64,000 nt of DNA from positions 1 through 64,000 of the forward strand of contig JAHIZV010000169.1 in NCBI GenBank assembly GCA_018814445.1, written 5' to 3'. Under the pieces are notes generated by a model. The model was not told the DNA's origin. It searched no databases and was given only the letters and a program-made list of their open reading frames with translations. A program made the position numbers and the translations under genes. This stretch comes from Verrucomicrobiota bacterium (lineage in GTDB: Bacteria > Verrucomicrobiota > Kiritimatiellia > JAHIZV01). Positions 9,230-17,402 of the stretch are shown one piece after another. The number at the start of each line of letters is the position of its first letter. The first letter of the stretch is position 1.

Positions 9230-10219
9230 CTAGAATCTCCCTACTAATTCGAGAAAAGCCCCATGTCGAGTGCTCTCGACATTGTCGAGAGAGGTGTTCC
9301 CGGCAGTCCCGTCCGCGAAATAGATCGTATCTTCGCCGTTCTCAGCCTCGAAGTGCATATACCAATATCCGGCAGACAGCGTTAAGCTCTTATGCAGTTC
9401 GTAGCTGAGCGAGCAGCGGGCATCGATCCCGCGCCCCGTATCAGCCGTCTGGACGAAATTGGGCGAGCTTTCCCGAAAGTCGTCCGGGCCCGATCCTGCT
9501 CGCAGATTCCAATAGGCCTGACCTTCGTAATCAAGCAGTGCAAGCAGCGCAGCCTCGCAGGAAAGCGTCCACTTAGGATATACCGGAATGATAGCTCTCC
9601 CGCCCAGCCTGAGCATCTGCCACGCGAAGTCGTAGGTGGAATCGAGACCGTCAAGCGGGTCATATATGGGTTCGCCCAGCACGAGTGTCGTTACGCCGTC
9701 CGTATCGTTGACTTCATCTGTGTAGTAGTGGTATCCGATGAATCCTTCAAGCTGAGCGTCGACTTTCTTGAGTTTGAACAGCTCGCGCAAGTCGACAAGC
9801 ATATCCAGCGTGAAAAACTTCGTGTTGCCCTCTGTTTGAGCTTCCGATTCAAGGAATTTGAAATCGTCGATCCAGTCGGAGTCGGTATTAGCGCCATCAT
9901 TGATGTTCCCGCCCCCGAGCCGGCCTGCAAAGCTGACAAGGCGAGACGCGCGGACCTCTCCGGAAAGGACGAATACAACGCTGTCCAGATTCTCCCACTG
10001 AAGCTTTGAGCGTCCGGTAGCGACGCCGAAACCGGGATCGGTGAAGATGAAACTCGTTTCCCATCCACCTTCTCCTGTCGTGATCCAGGCGCCCGCGCCG
10101 ACCGAGATGTTCTCATTTCCGTATATCTGGACGCTTCCACTGCCGGATCCCGCAAAGGAATCAGAGGCGATGAAGATGCCGAACGGGATGATAAGAAGAG
10201 TCGAGAGCGAGAGCTTCAT
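9230..10219 (-). CDS. Outer-membrane beta-barrel protein, family uncertain
   Basis: A 329-residue product with a clear signal peptide (MKLSLSTLLIIPFGIFIA, cleavage near SFA-GS). It consists of alternating hydrophobic/aromatic beta strands and ends in LELVGRF, with the terminal Phe expected by the BAM machinery. Aspartate-rich loops (DSDWIDDF, YTDEVNDTDG) recall omptin proteases and the Pom-type barrels of environmental chlamydiae, but I cannot confirm catalytic residues. The start at 10217-10219 is supported by GGAGGAAA. It may be a porin-like or protease barrel. Confidence 0.6.
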   Translation of the reverse strand: MKLSLSTLLIIPFGIFIASDSFAGSGSGSVQIYGNENISVGAGAWITTGEGGWETSFIFTDPGFGVATGRSKLQWENLDSVVFVLSGEVRASRLVSFAGRLGGGNINDGANTDSDWIDDFKFLESEAQTEGNTKFFTLDMLVDLRELFKLKKVDAQLEGFIGYHYYTDEVNDTDGVTTLVLGEPIYDPLDGLDSTYDFAWQMLRLGGRAIIPVYPKWTLSCEAALLALLDYEGQAYWNLRAGSGPDDFRESSPNFVQTADTGRGIDARCSLSYELHKSLTLSAGYWYMHFEAENGEDTIYFADGTAGNTSLDNVESTRHGAFLELVGRF

Positions 10220-10273
10220 GACGATTTCCTCCGTAATGATTCGGGCCGCATGACCGCAGATCATACACTATTC

Positions 10274-10315
10274 CCCGAAACCCGAAACCCGAAACCCGAA
10301 ACCCGAAACCCGAAA
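10274..10315. repeat. Tandem heptamer array, six CCCGAAA units
   Basis: Six perfect consecutive copies of CCCGAAA (TTTCGGG on the other strand) fill most of the gap between the Na/Pi transporter stop at 10318 and the start of the outer-membrane gene. It is likely a slippage-prone simple repeat. A related degenerate heptamer lies at 6612-6642. Confidence 0.9.
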
Positions 10316-10317
10316 GG

Positions 10318-11988
10318 CTACTTTTCTCCGCCAAGTGCTTCGGCAACGTTGAGCCCATGGTCGCGTATGCGCCGATAGGCGTTGAGCATATCCATGTAGA
10401 TGAGGCTCTTCAGCGGCGGAATCTTCTCCTCGGCGAGACGGGAGAGATGGTGCCGGCGGTATTCCTTCATCAATCGGGTTACGTCGTCGCCGCGAGAATG
10501 GGCACGGCTCACGATATCGGTGGGAGGCTCTTTGATGGATGCGATCACCATATCCAGGTAGTCTCGCACAGCGTCGTGCAGATTCAGAATCTCTTTGAGA
10601 CCCTCTTCGGATATCTCGAGCTTGTTCTTGCGCAATTTGAGATACATCTTCATCACGTTGGTGATGTAGTCACTGATGGACTCCAGCTCGTCGGCCGCCC
10701 TCAATTGAATGCGCGCTTCTTCAATGGATGAATGGGTAACTCGTCCGGACATAAGTTGCCCAAGAAATACGGTGATCTCCTTCTGAACGTTGTCGAGGAT
10801 GTCTTCCCGATGAAAGATCTTCCGCTTCAGCTCTTCGTTCGGTTTCTCCTGCTGAAGGACTTCCCGCAGCTTGTCCATCATCAACTGGATGCTTTCACCC
10901 ATGAAGACGAGCTCTTTCTTTGATTGCGCGAGACCGAAGTTGGGCGTGTCCAGCATCCTGATGTCGAGATAGGTAAGATGCGGAGTCTCCTTCGTGCCTT
11001 TGTCCGGCGCGATCTTCGTCACGAGCCAGGCCAGCGGCCGGAGCAGAGGAATGAAGAGGATCGTATTGGTCACGTTAAAACCGGTATGAACCAACGCGAT
11101 TCCAGCCAGAATGTAAGGAAACGTCTCTACGCCCTCGGCAAGAACCATCACCCCCGGATCATGTCCCACGACTTTCCGGATGACGCCGATGTATATGGGG
11201 AATATCGCGGTAATCCATGCCACGCCCAGAATGTTGAAGACGGCATGTGAGTAGGCTGCGCGTTTAGCGTTTGTCGATGCGCCCAGTGAGGCGAGATAGG
11301 CTGTGATGGTTGTGCCGATGTTCTCGCCTAGAACCAGTGCAGCCGCCGTCTCGAAACCGATCACGCCTGTCTTCGCGAGACCCATGGTAATACCGAGTGT
11401 GGCCGAGGAAGACTGCACTATCATCGTGAGAAGGCATCCAACCAGCGCGCATTTGAGGACTCCGAAATAGGAATCAGCCTGAAACCGGGCGAACCAGTGC
11501 GCAAATTCAGGAATTGAGCGAATGGGTTTCAGTCCGCCGCTCATGAGTTCCAGACCGAAGAAGATCATGCCGATACCCATAAACACCATGCCCGTGTAAC
11601 GAACGCGTTCGTTCTTGGAGAAGAGGAAGAAGAACGCCGCAACGCCAAGCATCGGCAGTCCGTACTTCCCGATCTTGAGCGTCAAAATCCAGCCGGTAAT
11701 CGTCGTTCCGATGTTGGCGCCGAAGATGACGCCGATAGCCTGCATAAGGGTCATGAATCCGCTGTTCACAAGTCCGACGACCATGACTGTGGTGACGGAG
11801 CTGGATTGAACGACACAGGTGATGAACAGGCCGACGCCTACGGCCAGCAGACGGTTGTCGGTAACAACGCTGATCATCTTGCGCAAGCGGGTTCCGGCCA
11901 CAGCCTGAAGCCCCTCGGACATGTTTTTCATGCCGAAAAGGAAGATTCCCAGTCCGCCGATCAGATCGAAGATCATTTTGAGTACCAT
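10318..11988 (-). CDS. Na+/phosphate cotransporter family protein with PhoU-like domain
   Basis: A 556-residue inner-membrane protein of the NptA/PNaS family. Two inverted repeats each carry the QSSS signature (CVVQSSSVTT near residue 60 and IVQSSSATLG near 195) with the companion motifs GANIGTTITG and GENIGTTITAYL. The C-terminal ~200 residues are a soluble helical PhoU-like domain (about 350-556). It probably couples sodium to phosphate or another anion, with regulation by the PhoU part. GAGGAG precedes the ATG at 11988. The gene may be separated from the HAD-parB unit upstream by the hairpin at 12103-12118. Confidence 0.9.
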   Translation of the reverse strand: MVLKMIFDLIGGLGIFLFGMKNMSEGLQAVAGTRLRKMISVVTDNRLLAVGVGLFITCVVQSSSVTTVMVVGLVNSGFMTLMQAIGVIFGANIGTTITGWILTLKIGKYGLPMLGVAAFFFLFSKNERVRYTGMVFMGIGMIFFGLELMSGGLKPIRSIPEFAHWFARFQADSYFGVLKCALVGCLLTMIVQSSSATLGITMGLAKTGVIGFETAAALVLGENIGTTITAYLASLGASTNAKRAAYSHAVFNILGVAWITAIFPIYIGVIRKVVGHDPGVMVLAEGVETFPYILAGIALVHTGFNVTNTILFIPLLRPLAWLVTKIAPDKGTKETPHLTYLDIRMLDTPNFGLAQSKKELVFMGESIQLMMDKLREVLQQEKPNEELKRKIFHREDILDNVQKEITVFLGQLMSGRVTHSSIEEARIQLRAADELESISDYITNVMKMYLKLRKNKLEISEEGLKEILNLHDAVRDYLDMVIASIKEPPTDIVSRAHSRGDDVTRLMKEYRRHHLSRLAEEKIPPLKSLIYMDMLNAYRRIRDHGLNVAEALGGEK

Positions 11989-12102
11989 GTCGTCTCCTCT
12001 GTTTCCTTCGATAGGGAAAGGTTAGCAGAGTATCAGCAGGGGTAAGGTCGTACTCAAGCTTTCTTCGACAGAAAATCGCGTTGCGTAGAAAAAAGGAGAA
12101 AA

Positions 12103-12118
12103 CCACTAGATCTAGTGG
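12103..12118 (-). terminator. Palindromic terminator at the end of the HAD gene
   Basis: Perfect 16 bp palindrome CCACTAGATCTAGTGG that includes the TAG stop of the HAD gene. On the minus strand it is followed by TTTTCTCCTTTTTT, as expected of an intrinsic terminator. Confidence 0.6.
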
Positions 12119-12735
12119 GTCAGGGCATTCAGGACACGACGGACAGTGTCTTCCGGGGTGGTGTAGTGGACACCTTTTATGCCCACGCGACCGGCTCCGT
12201 CAACGTTGATAAGAAGATCGTCTATGAAGAGACATTCGTCAGCGTTCAGGTCGTTCTTCTCGAGTCCGAGCCGATAGAATTCGGGGTCAGGCTTCAAGAC
12301 GCCGAGATAGCAGGAAACGGCATCGCCCTTGTGGAAACTCAATGAAGGGAACGCGGTGTATACATAGGGCACATGCAGGTCTCCGGCGTTGGAGAAGAAG
12401 TAGATGTCATATGTCTGCGCAAGTTCCCGCGCAAAATTGATCATAGGAGTATTCTCGCTGAATACGTCGCGCCAGATATCGACGAAATCCTCATAGCCTC
12501 CTTCGAAATGGGTGATTTCCTGAAAGCGCGCAAAAAAGGTCTCCGATGAAATCTGTCCGCTCTCGTATTCGACAATAGATGGATCGCGGCTCACAAGATC
12601 GAAGAAGCCTTTGGCGCCAGAGATGTTCGCGTTGGGACAAAGCGGAAGAAGACGGACAACAGCCCGTTCGTATTCCAGGTTTAACAGCACAACACCAAGG
12701 TCAAACAGGATACTCTTGATAGACCTAGAAATCAT
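12112..12735 (-). CDS. HAD-superfamily hydrolase (subfamily IA)
   Basis: A 207-residue phosphatase-like protein. Motif I is ILFDLGVVLLN (nucleophile Asp in FDLG, the class where the second Asp is Gly), motif II is FFSNAGD, and motifs III/IV are GVLKPDPEFY and CLFIDDLLINVDGA. A cap domain lies between motifs I and II (about residues 20-90). The substrate is unknown; relatives act on sugar phosphates, nucleotides or haloacids. It overlaps the end of parB by 11 bases, so the two are translationally coupled, though a link with chromosome segregation is not implied. Confidence 0.88.
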   Translation of the reverse strand: MISRSIKSILFDLGVVLLNLEYERAVVRLLPLCPNANISGAKGFFDLVSRDPSIVEYESGQISSETFFARFQEITHFEGGYEDFVDIWRDVFSENTPMINFARELAQTYDIYFFSNAGDLHVPYVYTAFPSLSFHKGDAVSCYLGVLKPDPEFYRLGLEKNDLNADECLFIDDLLINVDGAGRVGIKGVHYTTPEDTVRRVLNALTH

Positions 12736-13645
12736 CAGACAGGCCGAGAATCACGAGCAACCGGTCCAGATCGTCCGTCGAATAGAAGTCGATCTCGATA
12801 CGGCCGCGAGCCTTTTTACCGTTGGCCAGCGTTTTGCAGGCTGCGACGCGAACGCTCGTACCGAGCCTCTGATGCAGTTGTTCAGTGATGTGCTGGAGGT
12901 GACTCGCAGGGATATCGGATCTTTCGGTCCTGGGCTTCCTCGGAGCCAGTTTCGTCTTTGCGACGATCTTCTCGACGGCCCGGACGGAAAGACCTTCTTT
13001 CACGGTTCTCTGAGCGAGAAGTTCCTGCTCATCCGATACGCTGAGACCAAGCAGCGCTTTCGCATGACCAGCGGAGAGGCGATTTGCGCTGACGAGAGTC
13101 TTCACGCCATCGGGAAGGCTGAGAATCCGGACGGCATTGGCGACGGTCGCCCGGCCTTTGCCCACGCGCTGGGCGATCTGTTCCTGCGTCATCTCAAACT
13201 TGTCGGCAAGCGCCTGGTACCCCTCGGCTTCATCGACGATGTTCAGATCTTCTCTCTGTAGATTCTCAACGAGGGCGAGCTCGAGAGCTTCTCGATCCGA
13301 AACATCCATGATGATGACGGGAACTTCCTTGAGTTCGGCATCATGTGCGGAACGAAGTCGTCTCTCACCCGCGATCAGCTCGTACTCCGGCCCGGTCCTG
13401 TCGTCGCCGGATTTCTTGATCTCGCGGACGAGCAGTGGCTGCAGAACTCCCTGCTCTCGAATGGAGCGAACAAGGTCTTCAAGCGCCTCCGGAGAGAACT
13501 GCCTGCGCGGCTGCCAGGGATTCTTGTGGATGCAGTGAATCGGAACACGCGTGATACCACCGGGCAGTTCGCCGCCCGTATCCGATGTAGGAACTTCCTT
13601 GATCAGGGCATCAAGCCCGCGGCCCAATCCAGCATGTTTCGCCAT
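12725..13645 (-). CDS. parB: Chromosome-partitioning protein ParB
   Basis: A CTP-dependent DNA clamp that loads at parS and spreads to organise the origin region. The 306-residue product has an N-terminal ParA-interacting segment (LGRGLDALI), the CTP-binding ParB/Srx domain with motifs NPWQPRR and GERRLRSAH, a central HTH (LADKFEMTQEQIAQRVGKGRATVAN) and a C-terminal dimerisation domain ending LLVILGLSDDF. parA usually sits immediately upstream, but here a MauE-like gene does, so parA must be elsewhere. Three parS-like sites lie 9-11 kb away in mnmG and mnmE. Confidence 0.96.
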   Translation of the reverse strand: MAKHAGLGRGLDALIKEVPTSDTGGELPGGITRVPIHCIHKNPWQPRRQFSPEALEDLVRSIREQGVLQPLLVREIKKSGDDRTGPEYELIAGERRLRSAHDAELKEVPVIIMDVSDREALELALVENLQREDLNIVDEAEGYQALADKFEMTQEQIAQRVGKGRATVANAVRILSLPDGVKTLVSANRLSAGHAKALLGLSVSDEQELLAQRTVKEGLSVRAVEKIVAKTKLAPRKPRTERSDIPASHLQHITEQLHQRLGTSVRVAACKTLANGKKARGRIEIDFYSTDDLDRLLVILGLSDDF

Positions 13646-13680
13646 CCCGCAATCTCCTAAGTAGATAGGGAACTATATTT

Positions 13681-13745
13681 GAAAGGGAGAGAGGGGGAAA
13701 GGGAGAAAGAGTGTGGGAGTTTGAATGTGTGGGAGTGTGTGTGGG
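13681..13745. repeat. Low-complexity purine/TG-rich tract upstream of parB
   Basis: A run of G/A-rich then GTGTGGGAG-type words fills the gap before parB. I see no coding potential; it is probably a simple-sequence tract. Confidence 0.5.
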
Positions 13746-13816
13746 CTGCCACTGGTTATTCGTGACTAATGACGAACGAAGAGCAACTGACTCATGACCG
13801 GCCGAACGCCTAATGA

Positions 13817-14248
13817 CTATCTTTCCGGCAGTCTTCCGCGCGCATCAAAGAGAACTACCAGCGTCAGGATGATCAGCCCGATGTTTCTGACGATATTATG
13901 CGTGCCGATGGTCTCGGCGTCCGGATTGACGGAGAAGCATCCGCATGTGATATCGATGCCCCGGAGCATCGTTGAACCTATCGCTGCGGTAAACACGATC
14001 AGCATAATCAGGACGATCCACGCGGCGGCTTCACGGAAGGATTTGGCGAAGAAGAGGGCGAACGCGCAGAACAGTTCGAGCATCGGAACAAAAAGGGCGA
14101 CTGCGTTGATCGCCGAATGGGGGAGTATCTGGTAGTAGAAAACGAGGGTCGCGAACTCGTGTGGTGAAAGGATTTTGGAAATGCATGCCAGCAGGAACAC
14201 GATTCCGATGGCTATGCGAGATGAGGTTGCGAGGAAGCGCCAGTTCAT
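13817..14248 (-). CDS. MauE/DoxX-family membrane protein
   Basis: A 143-residue protein with four predicted transmembrane helices and the CGCF motif (DITCGCFSV, about residue 98) characteristic of the MauE/DoxX redox family. Family members are associated with disulfide formation or electron transfer at the membrane. Its ATG overlaps the stop of the upstream rhodanese gene (ATGA), so the two are translationally coupled; such MauE-rhodanese pairs suggest handling of sulfane sulfur or periplasmic thiols. The specific substrate is unknown. Confidence 0.8.
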   Translation of the reverse strand: MNWRFLATSSRIAIGIVFLLACISKILSPHEFATLVFYYQILPHSAINAVALFVPMLELFCAFALFFAKSFREAAAWIVLIMLIVFTAAIGSTMLRGIDITCGCFSVNPDAETIGTHNIVRNIGLIILTLVVLFDARGRLPER

Positions 14249-14769
14249 AACCCCTCCTCCGTTGCGTAGCCCGCGTCTACCCAGGCTTTCATTCCTCCGA
14301 CGAAGAGAACGACATTTGTGTAGCCCTGATTCTTGAGAAAGAGGACCAGTTCATACGACTCGTCGCACGCGATGCCGGAGCAGTACGCAAGGATGGGTTG
14401 TTGAGGCGTGATGTACGCCTGAGCCGTCATGAATGCGAGATCCACGTCGTCATATGGAAGAGGAAGAGCCGTAGGAAGGTGTCCCTCTTCATAGTCCGAA
14501 CGTGGCCGCGCGTCGAAAACGATATGGCGGCCCGCTTCGATGATCGCATGCGTCTGATCGAGATTGGCGAGAGTGATCCCGGCTTTCAGAGCCTTCGCCT
14601 CGATGTAGTGACTCCAGTCCTCTACCCACAGAATACGGTCAGGACGCAGCGCGTTCAGAATCGCGGCCCCGGCCGCGGACACGACAATCAACAGAAGGAT
14701 ATGAGACAGCAAAGGTCCCGTTCGGCCCCTGCGTGAAGCTACATCCGTCAGTATCTGTCCCGGTTGCAT
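14245..14769 (-). CDS. Membrane-anchored rhodanese-domain protein
   Basis: From the ATG at 14769 the protein has about 174 residues: one N-terminal transmembrane helix (HILLLIVVSAAGAAIL) and then a rhodanese domain with VFDARPRSDYEEGHLPTA and the active-site loop AYCSGIACDES. The active-site Cys should accept sulfane sulfur. Orientation of the domain (periplasmic versus cytoplasmic) is not certain. A TTG start 12 codons upstream is also possible. It forms an overlapping pair with the MauE-like gene. Confidence 0.82.
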   Translation of the reverse strand: MQPGQILTDVASRRGRTGPLLSHILLLIVVSAAGAAILNALRPDRILWVEDWSHYIEAKALKAGITLANLDQTHAIIEAGRHIVFDARPRSDYEEGHLPTALPLPYDDVDLAFMTAQAYITPQQPILAYCSGIACDESYELVLFLKNQGYTNVVLFVGGMKAWVDAGYATEEGL

Positions 14770-14838
14770 GGGACGGAGCCTAACAACTTCTCTGCCGAAG
14801 GCCAATCATAACAACGGGCAGGCGGCTTCACGCGACCA

Positions 14839-16269
14839 TCAGTCTGAGGAGTTCCACTTCATCGCGGCAACCTGTCCCTGCCGCGCGTAGTCCGCCGCTT
14901 CGCCGAGGATGCGTGCGGCTTCCTGCGGGGCGTGGAAGCCCATCGAGTTTTCGGCGGCAATGTAGTCGAGACGCCACTGCGCTTTACGCTGCAACTCGAG
15001 CGATTCCTTCAGTTGGTCTTCCGTTGCGCCGGCGGCTTTGGCCGCGGCAATAGCATCCAACTGGTCCATCAGGGCGGCTCCGGCCCGTTCGAGCAGGTCG
15101 TGATTCCGCTCCTGGATAGCATCGACCCGCGCCTTGATTTCGTCCTCCGGGAAATGGTGACACACCTGACACGCACGGTTGATATTCAACAGCGGACTAC
15201 GCACCCAGTGATCAGAAACCTTGGTCGCGCCGTCACGCATGTAAGGCATATGGCAATCGGCGCATGCCACACCACTGCGCGCATGGATGCCCTGGCTCCA
15301 CATTTCAAATTCGGGATGCTGGGCTTTGAGTATTTCCGCTCCGCTTTCCTTATGCCTGTAGTCGAAGAAGCGCGTTCCATCCTCGAATGTCTTCTCGTTC
15401 CAGAACTTCTCCAGGTCCTCCACTTTGAGGCCGTTGCCCCACGGGAATGTGAGCGGCATTTTGTTCGCGCAGTAGTATTCGACGTGGCATTGCCCGCAGA
15501 CGAAGGAACGCATTTCGGTTCGCGTTGCATCAGTATTCGGATCATAGGGTTCTTTCTTTCCGGCGTCGCGCCACTGCTGGATTGAAGGAAGATGCGGGAC
15601 CTCCGCTTCCGAGTCGGCCAGCGCGCGGATGCCGGTGATGAATCCGGGGCGTGTCACGCGCAACTGCATCGTATCGGGGTCGTGGCAGTCGACACATGAA
15701 ACCGGATGGTCATGACCCATCTCGTGAAGCATCGCGTTCAGGTCCTTGTACGAGTACTGAAAGGTCTTTTCAAATCCCGCCATTGCGTCGCCGTCGCCCA
15801 GCTCGCGATAAAGCGGCATGATGGATGCGTGGCAGTGAAGACAGGAGCCGGATTGAGGTTTCGTCTGCCGCTCGGTTTTTTCCTGATCGACCAGCATGTA
15901 GGCGTGCCCGCGCCGGTCCCGGTAGTCGATGGAAAATGCATAGCCGAGAAACATACGCTTGAGCCATGGATCGCGCTCAATCTTCTCCGCCGGCAGGGCC
16001 TCGCTACCCCCATGGCCTCCGAATCGTGTGCGGGTCGTAATGGCGGTTCGCTTGTACGAGTCATATTCCTTGGGCCAGTTTTTACCCCATAGCTCCGGAT
16101 CGGTGTCGTTTTCAGTCACTTCAACCAGGCGGACGTAGGGCGTTCTGGTATCGGCCTTTCGCTCGAATATGTTGACCAGCAATGCGGTCACCAGCGATGC
16201 GGCGACGGCGACAACTATGACGATAATGGCGAAAAGCGCCTGCAGACGTGATCTTGATGATGCGTTCAT
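14839..16269 (-). CDS. nrfA: Ammonia-forming cytochrome c nitrite reductase NrfA
   Basis: Periplasmic pentahaem enzyme that reduces nitrite to ammonium with six electrons. The 476-residue product has an N-terminal signal/anchor helix (residues 10-33) and five haem motifs: CLHCH (143-147), CVDCH (192-196), CGQCH (258-262), CADCH (336-340) and CQVCH (367-371). [20 protein letters not shown] and KAQHPEFE are the NrfA landmarks around the catalytic and calcium sites. Haem 1, which in E. coli is bound by CXXCK, here has CXXCH. This variant is known in some epsilonproteobacteria and removes the need for the special NrfEFG lyase, which is not seen nearby. nrfH lies directly upstream with an overlapping start. 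Confidence 0.94.
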   Translation of the reverse strand: MNASSRSRLQALFAIIVIVVAVAASLVTALLVNIFERKADTRTPYVRLVEVTENDTDPELWGKNWPKEYDSYKRTAITTRTRFGGHGGSEALPAEKIERDPWLKRMFLGYAFSIDYRDRRGHAYMLVDQEKTERQTKPQSGSCLHCHASIMPLYRELGDGDAMAGFEKTFQYSYKDLNAMLHEMGHDHPVSCVDCHDPDTMQLRVTRPGFITGIRALADSEAEVPHLPSIQQWRDAGKKEPYDPNTDATRTEMRSFVCGQCHVEYYCANKMPLTFPWGNGLKVEDLEKFWNEKTFEDGTRFFDYRHKESGAEILKAQHPEFEMWSQGIHARSGVACADCHMPYMRDGATKVSDHWVRSPLLNINRACQVCHHFPEDEIKARVDAIQERNHDLLERAGAALMDQLDAIAAAKAAGATEDQLKESLELQRKAQWRLDYIAAENSMGFHAPQEAARILGEAADYARQGQVAAMKWNSSD

Positions 16270-16817
16270 GGTTTCATCCTTTCTAAAAATTCGCCGAGGT
16301 CAGGTCCGCCCAGGCCCGCGGTCTCTCCGTGACCCGCAGACTGGTGACAATGGAGGCAACTGACCGCATCGGCGTCCGAGGTCGCTCCCGATACCAGGTT
16401 GTGGACCATATCCTCGTGGCAGGCCATACAGTTCTCCTGCAATATCCCGCGGTTCTTCTTCTTGATCATGATCGGCTCGTGGAAATCCTGGAATGTGAAT
16501 CCCCTGGAGTGGTGATATCCGTTCTCCGCCTTGGCGATGTACTTCGGGATAAACTCGTGCGGGAGGTGACAGTCCACACAGGTAGCGACGCCGTGGTGGC
16601 TGGATTTCTGCCAGGAGTCATACTGGGACTGCATGATGTGACAATTGGCGCAGGCAGCGGGATCCTTGCTGAAGTAGGAAAGGCCCTCAGCATACTGGAA
16701 CGTGTATCCGCCGACACCGATAAGCAGACCCAGAACGATGGCGGCAGACAGGATGATCCCGCGCGGTCCCGAACCGGAACCGTCGGTTGCGCTCTTGCCG
16801 TCTTCTCTGTCGATCAT
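16266..16817 (-). CDS. nrfH: Cytochrome c nitrite reductase small subunit NrfH (NapC/NirT family)
   Basis: Membrane quinol dehydrogenase that feeds electrons to NrfA. The 183-residue protein has one N-terminal transmembrane helix (residues 20-38) and four haem sites: CANCH (56-60), CVDCH (80-84), CMACH (130-134) and CLHCH (154-158). The first is followed by IM, giving the Met62 that can ligate haem 1 in this family. Its stop overlaps the nrfA start by 4 bases, and the order nrfH-nrfA is the standard one. Confidence 0.93.
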   Translation of the reverse strand: MIDREDGKSATDGSGSGPRGIILSAAIVLGLLIGVGGYTFQYAEGLSYFSKDPAACANCHIMQSQYDSWQKSSHHGVATCVDCHLPHEFIPKYIAKAENGYHHSRGFTFQDFHEPIMIKKKNRGILQENCMACHEDMVHNLVSGATSDADAVSCLHCHQSAGHGETAGLGGPDLGEFLERMKP

Positions 16818-16897
16818 GAACCCCTCTTGCGGACACTTTCCGCAAGAGGAAGGGGGGAGTCAAGGCGGGAAAGCCAGTTCAGGAAGAGGAGCGGATT

Positions 16898-16944
16898 TTC
16901 CAAGCCTTGGAAGTTCGTTTCAGAGAATCTTCCAAGGTTTGGAA
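16898..16944. repeat. Paired TTCCAAG palindromes between nrfH and the ferritin gene
   Basis: Two 15 bp palindromes, TTCCAAGCCTTGGAA (16898-16912) and TTCCAAGGTTTGGAA (16930-16944), separated by 17 bases including GTTCGTTTCAG. The same arrangement, inverted, occurs at 30695-30740, and a single diverged copy at 48240-48258. All lie within a few bases of a stop codon, consistent with a REP-like element or terminator. Confidence 0.75.
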
Positions 16945-16955
16945 AGCGAGCGGGC

Positions 16956-17369
16956 TTAGCCGAGCATGCGCTTCATCTCTTCAGCGTGTCCGGCTTCGTC
17001 AGCGGCTTGTTCTTCCATCTTCATTTTCAGGTCGATCAGGCCTGCGGCATCGGCCAGATCAGCCAGTTTACGGTAGCCTTCCACGTCGGCTTCTTCCTCG
17101 GCAATGTCATGCTCGAGCATCGCGCGTACTTCACCCGGAGGAGGTGTCAGATCGGGATTCAGCTTCGGCGTCCCGCCCAGCATGACAATCTTATCAGCGA
17201 GGTATTGCGCATGACCGACTTCGTCGACGACCTCGGACTGATACATTTTCCGTACGGCATCCCACTGAGCGCCCTTAATGCCGGCTGCCTGCAGGAGGTA
17301 TCTCAGAAATGTGGATACCTCGCGATTCATGGCGTGGTTTAGTCCTTCGATCAGTTTCTTGTTGCTCAT
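16956..17369 (-). CDS. Ferritin-like diiron protein (bacterioferritin/Dps-like)
   Basis: A 137-residue four-helix bundle. It has carboxylate/His pairs arranged as in ferritin-like proteins: HAMNREVSTFLRY, the DEVGHAQYLADKI helix (E-x-x-H), EHDIAEEEADVEGY, and the last helix EEQAADEAGHAEEMKRML (E-x-x-H again). It probably oxidises and stores iron or detoxifies peroxide. It is located between nrfHA and a group of thiol/flavin redox genes on the same strand, which fits a role in oxygen tolerance. The exact subfamily cannot be fixed by eye. Confidence 0.8.
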   Translation of the reverse strand: MSNKKLIEGLNHAMNREVSTFLRYLLQAAGIKGAQWDAVRKMYQSEVVDEVGHAQYLADKIVMLGGTPKLNPDLTPPPGEVRAMLEHDIAEEEADVEGYRKLADLADAAGLIDLKMKMEEQAADEAGHAEEMKRMLG

Positions 17370-17402
17370 GACTGTCCTTTCCCTTCTTGTGACTCGTGAT
17401 GT

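Noticed and set aside
10274-10315. CCCGAAA array as a telomere-like or CRISPR-like feature
   Set aside because: Units are identical without spacers, no cas genes are present, and the array is internal to the chromosome segment.
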